Shown: positions 7,151-15,993 of the stretch, piece after piece
How positions within the stretch are numbered: position 1 is the first letter of the stretch
Layout of the letters: every line of letters begins with the position of its first letter
NCBI GenBank assembly: GCA_964562455.1
Contig: CAZLTN010000058.1
Coordinates: forward strand, 1 to 32,175
From: Ravibacter sp964562455
Lineage (GTDB): Bacteria > Bacteroidota > Bacteroidia > Cytophagales > Spirosomataceae
Length of the DNA: 32,175 nucleotides
Direction: 5' to 3'
Translations under genes and position numbers: made by a program
Notes under the pieces: model-generated
Databases searched by the model: none
What the model was told of the DNA's origin: nothing
What the model saw: only the letters and a program-made list of their open reading frames with translations

Positions 7151-8224
7151 ATGGAAAACGGGCAAGCCGAATTTGACAAACTACTCCGCCGCTATCTGGA
7201 CGGAACATCCTCAAAAGCAGAAAGGAAGCAACTGTACGAGCTGATTGTACACGGAGATTTCGATGAAAAAATAGAGCAGGACGTGCTTAATTCTCTGGAG
7301 AACGAAGCTTATCGCCCCGATTCCGCTTCCGAAACTGTCAGGATGAACAAATTATACGAAGGAAAGATTAAAAATGAAATCAGCCAAGCCACAGCCCCCC
7401 CTGAAAAAAACGAACCCGGTTCGCGGACCTATTTCAGATTTTGGACAATAGCCGCTTCTTTTGCCGGATTGGCGGTTGCAACTGGTCTTTGGTATACTTC
7501 TCTCGGTCCTATGCAGGACACACCGCGGCCTTCAGTACAGATGGAGCTCCAGGCGTCCGTACCCCAGGCATCTATTACCCGTTTTTTGGATAAACAGCTG
7601 GTTCATCTACCCGATGGCAGCACAGTACTGCTCAACGATGGCGCCGAGCTGACCTACGATAACGAAAGTTTCGGGAAAGTTACACGGGAGGTTAACCTTC
7701 AGGGAGAGGCATTCTTCGATATCAGGCCTGATCCGGCCAGGGTTTTTGTTGTAAAGAGCGGGGAAGTAAAAACAACGGTGTTAGGTACAGCCTTCAATAT
7801 CAAATCATTACCGGGACACAGTGAAGTGCAGGTTACGGTGGCGAGAGGAAAAGTAAGCGTAGGAACTGAGTCCGGGACGTACGATTTGCTATTGCCCGAT
7901 CAGCAGCTTACCATCAATACATCTAATAACACGTACCTGAAAAAAGACCTGAAATCGAGCGTCGCTACCGAATGGCAAAAAGACTTCCTGATATTTGATG
8001 ATATAGCGGTGGGAGTCGCTGCGGAAAAATTATATCAGAAATTCGGTGTGAAAGTGGGTTTCAAAAACGAGAAACTGAAAGACTGCCCGGTAACGGCATC
8101 CTTTCTTTATAACGAGAACCTGGATCATATCCTGGAAGTAATCAGCACGATACATGACTTTCGCTATTCTTATGTGAGCGATGGCTCTGAAGTGATGATC
8201 GACGGAGACGGAACTTGTAACTAA
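7151..8224 (+). CDS. FecR-family anti-sigma factor
   Basis: A 357-residue inner-membrane anti-sigma factor. An N-terminal cytoplasmic part (about 1-95) would hold the ECF sigma. A single membrane segment lies at about residues 98-117 (FWTIAASFAGLAVATGLWYT). The periplasmic FecR domain follows: VHLPDGSTVLLNDGAELTY, VNLQGEAFFDI, and VLGTAFNIKS followed by VTVARGKVSV. A C-terminal STN-binding-type domain is at about 285-350. An AGGGAG ribosome site lies 7 bases before the ATG. In this family the periplasmic part senses the N-terminal STN domain of the partner SusC; that partner is encoded 154 bases downstream. Length and domain order are normal. Confidence 0.93.
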   Translation: MENGQAEFDKLLRRYLDGTSSKAERKQLYELIVHGDFDEKIEQDVLNSLENEAYRPDSASETVRMNKLYEGKIKNEISQATAPPEKNEPGSRTYFRFWTIAASFAGLAVATGLWYTSLGPMQDTPRPSVQMELQASVPQASITRFLDKQLVHLPDGSTVLLNDGAELTYDNESFGKVTREVNLQGEAFFDIRPDPARVFVVKSGEVKTTVLGTAFNIKSLPGHSEVQVTVARGKVSVGTESGTYDLLLPDQQLTINTSNNTYLKKDLKSSVATEWQKDFLIFDDIAVGVAAEKLYQKFGVKVGFKNEKLKDCPVTASFLYNENLDHILEVISTIHDFRYSYVSDGSEVMIDGDGTCN

Positions 8225-8300
8225 GCCTCTGAACTCTATAAAAATGGAAAAGTATATAGATGATAGTTAGCCCGGAGGCACTCCATTTTCATAAACGAAA

Positions 8301-8327
8301 AGCCACCCGGCTGGTCCCCGGATGGCT
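8301..8327 (+). terminator. Hairpin between fecR and susC (terminator or attenuator)
   Basis: AGCCACCCGG and CCGGATGGCT form a 10-bp stem with one mismatch and a 7-base loop; TATAAAGCGTTTTT follows. It may separate fecR transcription from the strongly expressed SusC operon. An ATG at 8244 opens a nine-codon frame (MEKYIDDS) just before it, which I do not call as a gene. Confidence 0.5.
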
Positions 8328-8378
8328 TATAAAGCGTTTTTAAAATCTATTTGGAAAACCTTAAAAACTACGTAAGTT

Positions 8379-11300
8379 ATGGATTTATTCTTTACGGAAC
8401 CTAATCGTTCCCGGAGGAAGGCGGTTACCCGCTTCTTCCGAAGCCCTGCATTTAGATTTATGATAAGGGTAAGCTTTTGTTATGCATTACTGGTCATGGT
8501 CAGTGTTCAGGCACTGTGGGCTGACCCGGCTAAGGGCCAGAACCTGGAAAAGCTGGAGCTGACGCTGGAACTAAGGAACGAGCAGATTACCTCTGTTTTC
8601 AGTAAGCTTGGTAAGCTCACCAACCTTCAGTTTGCCTATAACCGCAAGGAAATCAGCCCCTACTATGTGAGCCTGCCAAAAGGAAATTACTCCGTTAAGG
8701 AGATTCTCGAGAGAAGCTTAAAAAACACCCCCCTCAGCTATAAGCAGTTGAACCGCAGCATTGTGATTTATCCGGTCAAAAAGGCTGTTCCTGAACCTGA
8801 ACCGCAAGCTGCGACATACGAAGCTGCGGAAATGACCCCCACCTTCAAAACCGTTCGCGGCACAGTCCGCGATGAAAAAGGAGAACCGCTGCCAGGCGTG
8901 ACAATCCTGCTGAAAGGCACCCAATTGGGCACAACTTCCAACAACGACGGCTCTTTTGTACTCGACGTGGATGGAGAGAATATTGTGTTGATATTTTCTT
9001 TTGTAGGTTACTTGCCCCAGGAGATCCCGGTGGGCAACCGGAGCAATATCGAAGTCGCGCTAGAAGTCGATAATAAAACGCTGGAAGAACTTGTCGTGGT
9101 AGGATATGGCACGCAGCAGAAGAAAGACCTTACCGGGGCCGTTTCTATGGTGCAGGGCGAGGAGATCGCCGCCCGGAAAACTACCCAGATTTCCCAGGCG
9201 CTGCAGGGTTCGGTACCGGGTGTAATGGTCACTCGTAGCAGCAATGCCCCAGGGGCAACCGCCCAGATCAGGGTAAGGGGTATAACGACGATAACGGATG
9301 CAGGCGCTAACCCGCTGATCATCCTGGATGGTGTTCCCATAGACGATATTAATCACATCAACCCAAACGACGTCGAGAGTATATCAGTGCTCAAAGATGC
9401 GGCCTCTGCTTCCATTTACGGATCACGCGCAGCGGCAGGTGTCATCCTGGTGACTACCAAACGGGCGAAAAGCGGCAAAATCAGCTTGGATTATACCGCA
9501 GAATTCGGTCTTGAAAAACCTACCCGGATGCCGGAATATGTCGGGGCGCAGCGTTACCTGCAGTTGACCAACGAACTCAGGTGGAACGACAATAACAACA
9601 ATGCCAACGAATACCCTACCTATGCAAAAGATATGGTAGACAACTACCTCCAACTTAACCGCGAGAAACCCGACCTGTACCCGATCACGGATTGGCGGTC
9701 GATTCTGATGAACAACTCGGCTCCCCGCAGCAGTCATATCCTCAGTATCTCGGGGTCAGGTAAAGCGATCAGCTCCCGCGTCTCATTTGGCTACGACAAA
9801 ATCGGCGCGCTCTATGATCATCGGGATTATCAACGGATAACGGCCAGAGTCAACAATGACGTTACGATCAACAAATTTTTATCAGCCACTGTCGATTTCA
9901 ACTTCAGGAGAGTTATGGCAAAGCAGCCTACCGTAGATCCTTTATACCGGATCGGGATTACGGCACCTATCTACGCCGCTCAATGGTCTGACGGACGGGT
10001 TGCTGCAGGAAAAGACGGGGACAATATCTACGGAATGCTACATCACGGAGGCTTTATTGACTCCCTATACTCGCAGGTAGGAGGCAAAATAGGGTTGGAT
10101 TTCAAGCCGATCGAAGGATTAAAAATTTCGGGAGTACTATCACCTTTCTTTAATTTTAACAAGGTTAAAAACTTCCGGACGAGGGTCCCCTTTACCGCTT
10201 GGGATGACCCCAACCTGACAGCCGGTTATCTGAGTGGCTACAACCAGACCAACCTATCGGAAACACGCTTTGACAACTACCGCTATACAGCGCAGTTTCT
10301 GGCCAGCTATGACAAACAAATCGGAAAGCACGGATTGAACCTCCTGGCGGGATACGAATATTTTTATGCCTTTAATGAAAGACTCGATGCTTCCCGCAAT
10401 CAATACCTGCTCAGCTCCTATCCCTACCTGGATTTAGGTCCGTTGGAATTCAGAAACAACGGCGGGTCCGCGTTTGAAAATGCTTATCGTTCCTGGTTCG
10501 GACGCGTAATGTACAATTATGACAGCCGCTACCTCTTCCAGGCCAATATCAGGTATGATGCTTCTTCCAGGTTCGCACCGGGGTATCGCTGGGGTGCATT
10601 CCCGTCTTTTTCCGCAGGTTGGGCCATTTCCGAAGAATCTTTCATGAAGGGGAATATCTCCAACTGGCTATCTTATTTGAAGCTCCGTGCCTCCTGGGGA
10701 TCTCTTGGCAACGAGCGGATAGGGAATTACCCTTATCACTCGATACTGTCTTTCGAAAACAATTCCCTCTTTTACCAGGGTAACAACATTGTCTCGGCCC
10801 AGTCTGCCGCTCAATTCCAATACGCCATCCGCGATATTTCCTGGGAAACCACTTCCTCTTTTGATATAGGGCTGGACGCCAATTTCTTCCGGGATCGGCT
10901 AAGGATAGTTGCTGACTATTACAAAAAAACCACCCATGATATGCTTCTTGAGCTACAGATACCCATGTTCCTGGGATTTGATAATCCTAATCAGAACACC
11001 GGGAAAATGTTCACTAACGGATGGGAGCTCCAAGCCGGCTGGAATGACCGCAGAGGTGATTTTGGCTACTCAGTCTCTTTCAACCTCTCTGACTTCAGGT
11101 CTAAAATGGGTGATTTGGGAGGAACCGAATTCCTCGGCGACAAAATCAAAATCGAGGGCAGCGAATTTAACGAATGGTTCGGATACGTTTCGGATGGGCT
11201 TTACCAGACCCAGGAAGAAGTCGATAATTCGGCAAAGCTCAATGCTAATGTCAGGCAAGGCGACGTAAAATTCCGTGATATCAGCGGCCCGGATGGTAAG

Positions 11301-11840
11301 CCTGACGGAAGGATTTCGCCCGAATACGACCGGGTACTGCTTGGAGGATCATTGCCAAGATTAATGTATGGAGGGAATCTAGGGTTTTCTTACAAAAACT
11401 GGAGCCTCGGGATCGTGATGCAAGGTGTAGGAAAGCAAAATGCCCGCCTTGGTTCACATCTGGTCAGGCCACTCCTGGAAAACTGGGGGAATTTCCCGGC
11501 TATCCTGGATGGCAATACCTGGAGTCACTATAACTCGGCCGAAGAAAACCTGAACGCAAAATATCCGAGATATACCAACACATTGGCAGGAAATAACTAT
11601 GCAATGTCAAGCTTCTGGATGATCAACGGGGCATATTTCCGCTTGAAGAACATAAATCTTGGATACAATGTCCCCAGCCATCTGACCAAAAAAGCCGGTA
11701 TCCAGAACCTGCGGCTCTATGGGACGGCAACCGACATTTTTGCGCTTCATCATTATCCAAAGGGCTGGGATCCGGAAATGGATTCCTTTGCCTACCCGAT
11801 CACAACTTCCCTCGTTTTCGGGGTTTCTGTTCAATTCTAA
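8379..11840 (+). CDS. SusC-like TonB-dependent transporter with STN signalling domain
   Basis: A 1153-residue outer-membrane barrel that imports oligosaccharides using TonB energy. The order is: signal segment at about 28-48, STN domain at about 58-134 (LELTLELRNEQITSVFSKLG to NRSIVIYPVKK), carboxypeptidase-regulatory-like domain at about 158-236 (GTVRDEKGEPLPGVTILLKG), the SusC motif ELVVVGYGTQQK, a plug domain (about 248-365, with LIILDGVP and DAASASIYGSRAAAGVI), then a barrel ending in an aromatic SVQF. The STN domain marks it as a signalling transporter paired with the FecR/sigma genes upstream. It is followed 8 bases later by its SusD partner. The length is normal for STN-containing members. 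The glycan cannot be read from sequence. Confidence 0.95.
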   Translation: MDLFFTEPNRSRRKAVTRFFRSPAFRFMIRVSFCYALLVMVSVQALWADPAKGQNLEKLELTLELRNEQITSVFSKLGKLTNLQFAYNRKEISPYYVSLPKGNYSVKEILERSLKNTPLSYKQLNRSIVIYPVKKAVPEPEPQAATYEAAEMTPTFKTVRGTVRDEKGEPLPGVTILLKGTQLGTTSNNDGSFVLDVDGENIVLIFSFVGYLPQEIPVGNRSNIEVALEVDNKTLEELVVVGYGTQQKKDLTGAVSMVQGEEIAARKTTQISQALQGSVPGVMVTRSSNAPGATAQIRVRGITTITDAGANPLIILDGVPIDDINHINPNDVESISVLKDAASASIYGSRAAAGVILVTTKRAKSGKISLDYTAEFGLEKPTRMPEYVGAQRYLQLTNELRWNDNNNNANEYPTYAKDMVDNYLQLNREKPDLYPITDWRSILMNNSAPRSSHILSISGSGKAISSRVSFGYDKIGALYDHRDYQRITARVNNDVTINKFLSATVDFNFRRVMAKQPTVDPLYRIGITAPIYAAQWSDGRVAAGKDGDNIYGMLHHGGFIDSLYSQVGGKIGLDFKPIEGLKISGVLSPFFNFNKVKNFRTRVPFTAWDDPNLTAGYLSGYNQTNLSETRFDNYRYTAQFLASYDKQIGKHGLNLLAGYEYFYAFNERLDASRNQYLLSSYPYLDLGPLEFRNNGGSAFENAYRSWFGRVMYNYDSRYLFQANIRYDASSRFAPGYRWGAFPSFSAGWAISEESFMKGNISNWLSYLKLRASWGSLGNERIGNYPYHSILSFENNSLFYQGNNIVSAQSAAQFQYAIRDISWETTSSFDIGLDANFFRDRLRIVADYYKKTTHDMLLELQIPMFLGFDNPNQNTGKMFTNGWELQAGWNDRRGDFGYSVSFNLSDFRSKMGDLGGTEFLGDKIKIEGSEFNEWFGYVSDGLYQTQEEVDNSAKLNANVRQGDVKFRDISGPDGKPDGRISPEYDRVLLGGSLPRLMYGGNLGFSYKNWSLGIVMQGVGKQNARLGSHLVRPLLENWGNFPAILDGNTWSHYNSAEENLNAKYPRYTNTLAGNNYAMSSFWMINGAYFRLKNINLGYNVPSHLTKKAGIQNLRLYGTATDIFALHHYPKGWDPEMDSFAYPITTSLVFGVSVQF

Positions 11841-11848
11841 CCGAAGAT

Positions 11849-13543
11849 ATGATCATGAAAACAAAAATATTTGCTTATTGCCTGATAACCGTCATACTGG
11901 TATCGTGCGGCTCACTGGACTTAAATCCGCTCTCACAGGGCTCCAGCGAAACCTGGAACTCGAATGCTGAAGAGATAGAAATGTCGCTGAACGGGCTCTA
12001 TAAAGATGCCTTCTGGATGGTAGACAGCGATGAATGGACTGATGATCACAACTACCGGGATGCCCTTACGGAGATTACCGGAGCGACCCTTACCGGACAA
12101 ACCAGCTTTATCCGTACATGGTGGCTCAATACCTACAAGGCTATTTCAAGAGCGAACCTTGTCATCAACAGCGTTGACAGAGCTGCGGGTGCGCTTACAC
12201 AGGTTCAGCGGGACCGTTACCTGGCTGAAGCGCGGTTTCTCCGTGCAAGCCAGTATGCGAGGCTGCTTTCCCATTTTGGAAATATTGTATATACTGATGA
12301 ACCGCTGGATATACAGCAGGCTCTCCAACTAAAGCAATCACCGCCCCAGGAAGTACTGCAGAAAATCTACGAAGACTATGACTTTGCAGCTGCTAACCTC
12401 CGGGCCAGCTACGCAGCTTCCGAACTGAAACGTGCCACGTCAGGCGCCGCACTTGCCTTGAAAGCCCGCATAGCGCTCCAGATGGGAGATTGGGCTACTG
12501 CCCGTACTGCTGCCAAAGCGTGTATTGACCTGGGAGGATACAAGCTTCACCCCAACTTTGGTAACCTGTTCCTGACTGAAACAAAAAATTCAGTTGAAAC
12601 GATATTCTCACTACCGCGTTCCGTCGCATTAGGCGTGACATTGGGCGGCCGGCAGGATTATGTGCCACGCCTTGGCGGAGGATGGGGCGCTAAATATCCT
12701 TCCTGGGAGCTATTCGCATCTTTTTTATGTACCGACGGTTTGCCCATTGATAAATCGCCTCTTTTTAATCCTCAGCAGCCGTTCAAAAACCGTGATCCGA
12801 GATGTACAGCTACCGTACTCGAGTTTGGTATTCCGCACCTGGGTTTTATCTACCAGCCTCATCCCGATTCGCTGAGAGTCCTGAACTTAACCACCAATGC
12901 GCTCGTCACAAACAATGACACCCGTAGCAATGCTCCGTTTGCTTCTTTTAACGGTCTGATCTGGAAAAAAGGAGTTGGCCAGGACTGGAGACAAAATGGC
13001 TGGTCGATAGAGCAGGAAAAGATTATTATTCGTTACGCCGACGTACTACTCATGTATGCTGAAGCCGGGATTGAGTTGAATCAGATCGATCAGTCTACCC
13101 TTGATGCCATTAACCAGGTAAGAGCAAGAGCGTACGGTGCGGCGACGGGAGAGACATCGAAATACCCGGTAGTGACCACGACCAACCAAAGCGAGTTGAG
13201 AAAAATTCTCAGGATCGAACGCCGGATGGAATTTGCATTGGAAGGAATGCGGTATATGGATATTATCAGGTGGAGGCTGGCCGAAAAAGTGCTCAATCTT
13301 CCTGTTTACGGAATGCTGGATCCTGAGGATCTTCGTCAAAAGGTAGTACGACCCGGCCTTTGGTTTTTCCCTCAAACTCCCCCGATAGACGAAAATGGGA
13401 CGGCTGATTTTTCCGGGATGTACAATGCAGGCCTGATCAAGCAATCGGTAGTCAGAAAATTCGATGCTACACGTCAGTACCTCTGGCCTATTCCTACCCC
13501 CGAAGTACTTACCAGCGGATTAACCCAGAACCCCAACTATTGA
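11849..13543 (+). CDS. SusD/RagB-family surface glycan-binding lipoprotein
   Basis: A 564-residue SusD-family lipoprotein that caps the neighbouring SusC barrel and binds glycan at the cell surface. The N-terminus MIMKTKIFAYCLITVILVSC gives a lipid cysteine at C20. It is followed by the typical LDLNPLSQGSSETW start of the mature protein, TPR-like helices (RDRYLAEARFLRASQYARL) and the C-terminal block RILRIERRMEFALEGMRYMD followed by IIRW. It ends LWPIPTPEVLTSGLTQNPNY, a standard SusD ending. Its TGA stop overlaps the ATG of the next gene in a TGATG arrangement, so the two are probably translationally coupled. Confidence 0.95.
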   Translation: MIMKTKIFAYCLITVILVSCGSLDLNPLSQGSSETWNSNAEEIEMSLNGLYKDAFWMVDSDEWTDDHNYRDALTEITGATLTGQTSFIRTWWLNTYKAISRANLVINSVDRAAGALTQVQRDRYLAEARFLRASQYARLLSHFGNIVYTDEPLDIQQALQLKQSPPQEVLQKIYEDYDFAAANLRASYAASELKRATSGAALALKARIALQMGDWATARTAAKACIDLGGYKLHPNFGNLFLTETKNSVETIFSLPRSVALGVTLGGRQDYVPRLGGGWGAKYPSWELFASFLCTDGLPIDKSPLFNPQQPFKNRDPRCTATVLEFGIPHLGFIYQPHPDSLRVLNLTTNALVTNNDTRSNAPFASFNGLIWKKGVGQDWRQNGWSIEQEKIIIRYADVLLMYAEAGIELNQIDQSTLDAINQVRARAYGAATGETSKYPVVTTTNQSELRKILRIERRMEFALEGMRYMDIIRWRLAEKVLNLPVYGMLDPEDLRQKVVRPGLWFFPQTPPIDENGTADFSGMYNAGLIKQSVVRKFDATRQYLWPIPTPEVLTSGLTQNPNY

Positions 13544-15969
13544 TGATAGTGAAGTTGAAAAGCAACGTTGTGAACAAGTGCTTTTTCGCCGGCATTATCA
13601 CTGTTCTCCTGGCCGCAGCTACTCAAAGCTACGGCCAGGAATACCTGAAAATAAGTGGCGTATACCCCCACCTGACTGCCTTTAATGAAGGAGACGGTAT
13701 CCCCTGCGACGGCCGGGTGGGCAACGGGATAGAGATCGGTATCGGAGCCGTCGTCCCATGGGCCGGGAAGCTCTGGATGATTACCTATTCCCCGCATTGC
13801 CCCCAGGGAAGCTCTGACAAGCTATATGCCATCGACGAAAAGCTCAATATGGAAATCAGGCCTGAAAGCGTAGGCGGCACACCCGCATGCAGGATGATCC
13901 ACAGAGAATCTGAACAGTTGATCATTGGCCCCTACCTGATTGATAAGAAGGGAAGTGTCAGGGTAATTCATCCTTCGAAAATGCCCGGCCGGCTTACTGC
14001 GGTTGCCCGCCATCTGAAAGATCCTGCGAACTGGGTCTACTTTCACGATATGGAAGGAGCACTTTATGAAGCCAATGTACACACATTGGATGTAAATAAG
14101 CTGTATACTTACCCCATACCCGGATGGCACGGAAAAGGAGGGTACACCTCGCAGGGAAAACTCGTGCTGGCAAATAACGGCGAGCGCCAGAACTGGAACC
14201 TCAACGCTCCTGACCTGCAGGTAGGCGGCCCGCCGAAAAACGACGAGGAAATGGGAGTACTGGCTTCCTGGGACGGAAATACCTGGGAAATAGTCGAAAG
14301 AAAACAATTTACCGACGTTACCGGTCCCGGCGACATTTATGGTGCTCCCAACGATAAAACTCCTCTGTGGAGCATAGGATGGGATAAGAGATCGGTCCTC
14401 CTGAAGCTGCTCGACAACGGGAAATGGCGTACCTTCCGGTTACCCAAAGCTACCCATACTTACGACGGACGAACAGGAGTATATACCGAATGGCCGCGTA
14501 TCAGGGAAGTAGGAAATGGAAAATTCATGATGGATATGCACGGCATGTTTTATGATTTTCCAAAAACCTTTTCCACTCAGAATACCGGAGGGATAAAGCC
14601 GATCGGCAGCCACCTGAGGTATATCCCGGATTTCTGCGACTGGAACGGGCAACTGGTCCTGGCTACGGATGAGACGAGCATGCTTCAGAACCCTATGGCC
14701 GGACGATCCCAGTCCAATCTCTGGTTCGGGAGGCCGGAGGATCTTTCAGAATGGGGCGGTGCTACCGGTTGGGGCGGAGTCTGGGCAGGCGACGATCTGA
14801 AGGCCGGCGAATACTCTGACCCATTCCTGGTAAAGGGATACCAGAACCGGGTACTTCATCTTGCTCATGAAGCCGGAAGACCTGTCAGGTTTACGGTGGA
14901 AATAGACAAGACAGGCAACGGGAAATGGGAGACTTACAAAACCATTTCTGTTCCCGCTACCGGTTATGCTTACTTCCTTTTTCCAAAAAACCTTGATGCG
15001 GAATGGCTCAGGCTCAAACCCGGCACAGATACAAAAGCCACCGCCTTTCTCCATTTTCAAAGCAGCCGGAAAAGCAGTGGCGACGAACGGAAATTATTTA
15101 GCGGCCTGGCAGACGCCGATCATACAGGAGCCGTGGTGCACGGTATGATCCGACCGGCAGCCCACAATAAAAACCTCCAGTTAGTAGACCTTTCCAAGCC
15201 TGATTTCCCGCGGTATTTTGAAGTCGACGAGCGCCTGAAATTCTTCATCCCGTCAGAAAACAGAAGAGATGAAGTTCTGGAGGTCTGCGAATTTAAAAAG
15301 GAATTTGAGATCGACGAAGCGTCTGTTATCGTCAGTGATAAATCAGGCACCTTCAGGCTACCCAAAACTTCCCCCGTTTACGACAAGCCTTTTAAACAGG
15401 GCTGGCCGCGGGACAGGCGGGAGCTGGAATCCGAACGCTATATGTTCAATGCGCACGGTACCTTTTACGAAGTCCCGCGGGATGCCGGTTTTTCATCTAT
15501 GAGGCCCATATCGACACATAAAAAGCAGATCGGTGATTTTTGTACCTGGAGAGGACTGGTTGTGCTGACAGGAGCAACGGCTGACGCTAAAGCCGACGGG
15601 CATTTCTTTGGCGACGATCAAAAAAGTACCGGTCTATGGTTTGGAGCCGTTGATGATCTCTGGAAACTGGGCAAGCCCCGGGGAGAAGGAGGCGTTTGGA
15701 AAAACTCGCCGGTAAAGGCCGATGAAGCGTCTCTTCCGTATCTTATGACGGGATATGACCAAAAGAAGATCAGCCTAACCTCGGATAAAGACGTAACTTT
15801 CAGAATTGAAGTCGACGTTGATCACAGAGGTTGGCATACCTACCTGGAAATTCCGGTAAAAGCCGGTACTACCTGGGAGCATACTTTCCCGGAAGGCTTT
15901 AATGCGCACTGGGTAAGGGTGACATCGAACCGGGATTGTGTAGCCACAGGATGGCTTATTTATGAATAA
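13543..15969 (+). CDS. Exported propeller-like protein of unknown family, copy 1
   Basis: An 808-residue protein I cannot assign. The ATG at 13543 overlaps the SusD stop. A signal peptide ends near SYGQ-EY (about residue 30), so it is periplasmic or secreted. The N-terminal part (about 35-290) is rich in Trp/Gly beta motifs such as GAVVPWAGKLWMITYSPH and GGTPACRMIHRESEQL and looks like propeller blades. Two internal repeats are visible, about 294-506 and 601-808. Both run in the order TFRLPK, WPR-R, M--HG-FY--P, DFC-W-G--VL, LWFG---DL, GGVW, K--TY--I-VPA/VKA, and end FP----A-W-R with a -AT--L- strand. The next gene is a clear paralogue. Its position after SusC/SusD suggests a glycan-active enzyme or binding protein; this is inference. 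No known catalytic motif was recognised. Confidence 0.85.
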   Translation: MIVKLKSNVVNKCFFAGIITVLLAAATQSYGQEYLKISGVYPHLTAFNEGDGIPCDGRVGNGIEIGIGAVVPWAGKLWMITYSPHCPQGSSDKLYAIDEKLNMEIRPESVGGTPACRMIHRESEQLIIGPYLIDKKGSVRVIHPSKMPGRLTAVARHLKDPANWVYFHDMEGALYEANVHTLDVNKLYTYPIPGWHGKGGYTSQGKLVLANNGERQNWNLNAPDLQVGGPPKNDEEMGVLASWDGNTWEIVERKQFTDVTGPGDIYGAPNDKTPLWSIGWDKRSVLLKLLDNGKWRTFRLPKATHTYDGRTGVYTEWPRIREVGNGKFMMDMHGMFYDFPKTFSTQNTGGIKPIGSHLRYIPDFCDWNGQLVLATDETSMLQNPMAGRSQSNLWFGRPEDLSEWGGATGWGGVWAGDDLKAGEYSDPFLVKGYQNRVLHLAHEAGRPVRFTVEIDKTGNGKWETYKTISVPATGYAYFLFPKNLDAEWLRLKPGTDTKATAFLHFQSSRKSSGDERKLFSGLADADHTGAVVHGMIRPAAHNKNLQLVDLSKPDFPRYFEVDERLKFFIPSENRRDEVLEVCEFKKEFEIDEASVIVSDKSGTFRLPKTSPVYDKPFKQGWPRDRRELESERYMFNAHGTFYEVPRDAGFSSMRPISTHKKQIGDFCTWRGLVVLTGATADAKADGHFFGDDQKSTGLWFGAVDDLWKLGKPRGEGGVWKNSPVKADEASLPYLMTGYDQKKISLTSDKDVTFRIEVDVDHRGWHTYLEIPVKAGTTWEHTFPEGFNAHWVRVTSNRDCVATGWLIYE

Positions 15970-15993
15970 AAACAGCTATTAAATTAATTTATC

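Noticed and set aside
8244..8270. A possible leader peptide MEKYIDDS before the first SusC
   Set aside because: Eight residues, no clear ribosome site and no regulatory codon run; too little to call a gene.
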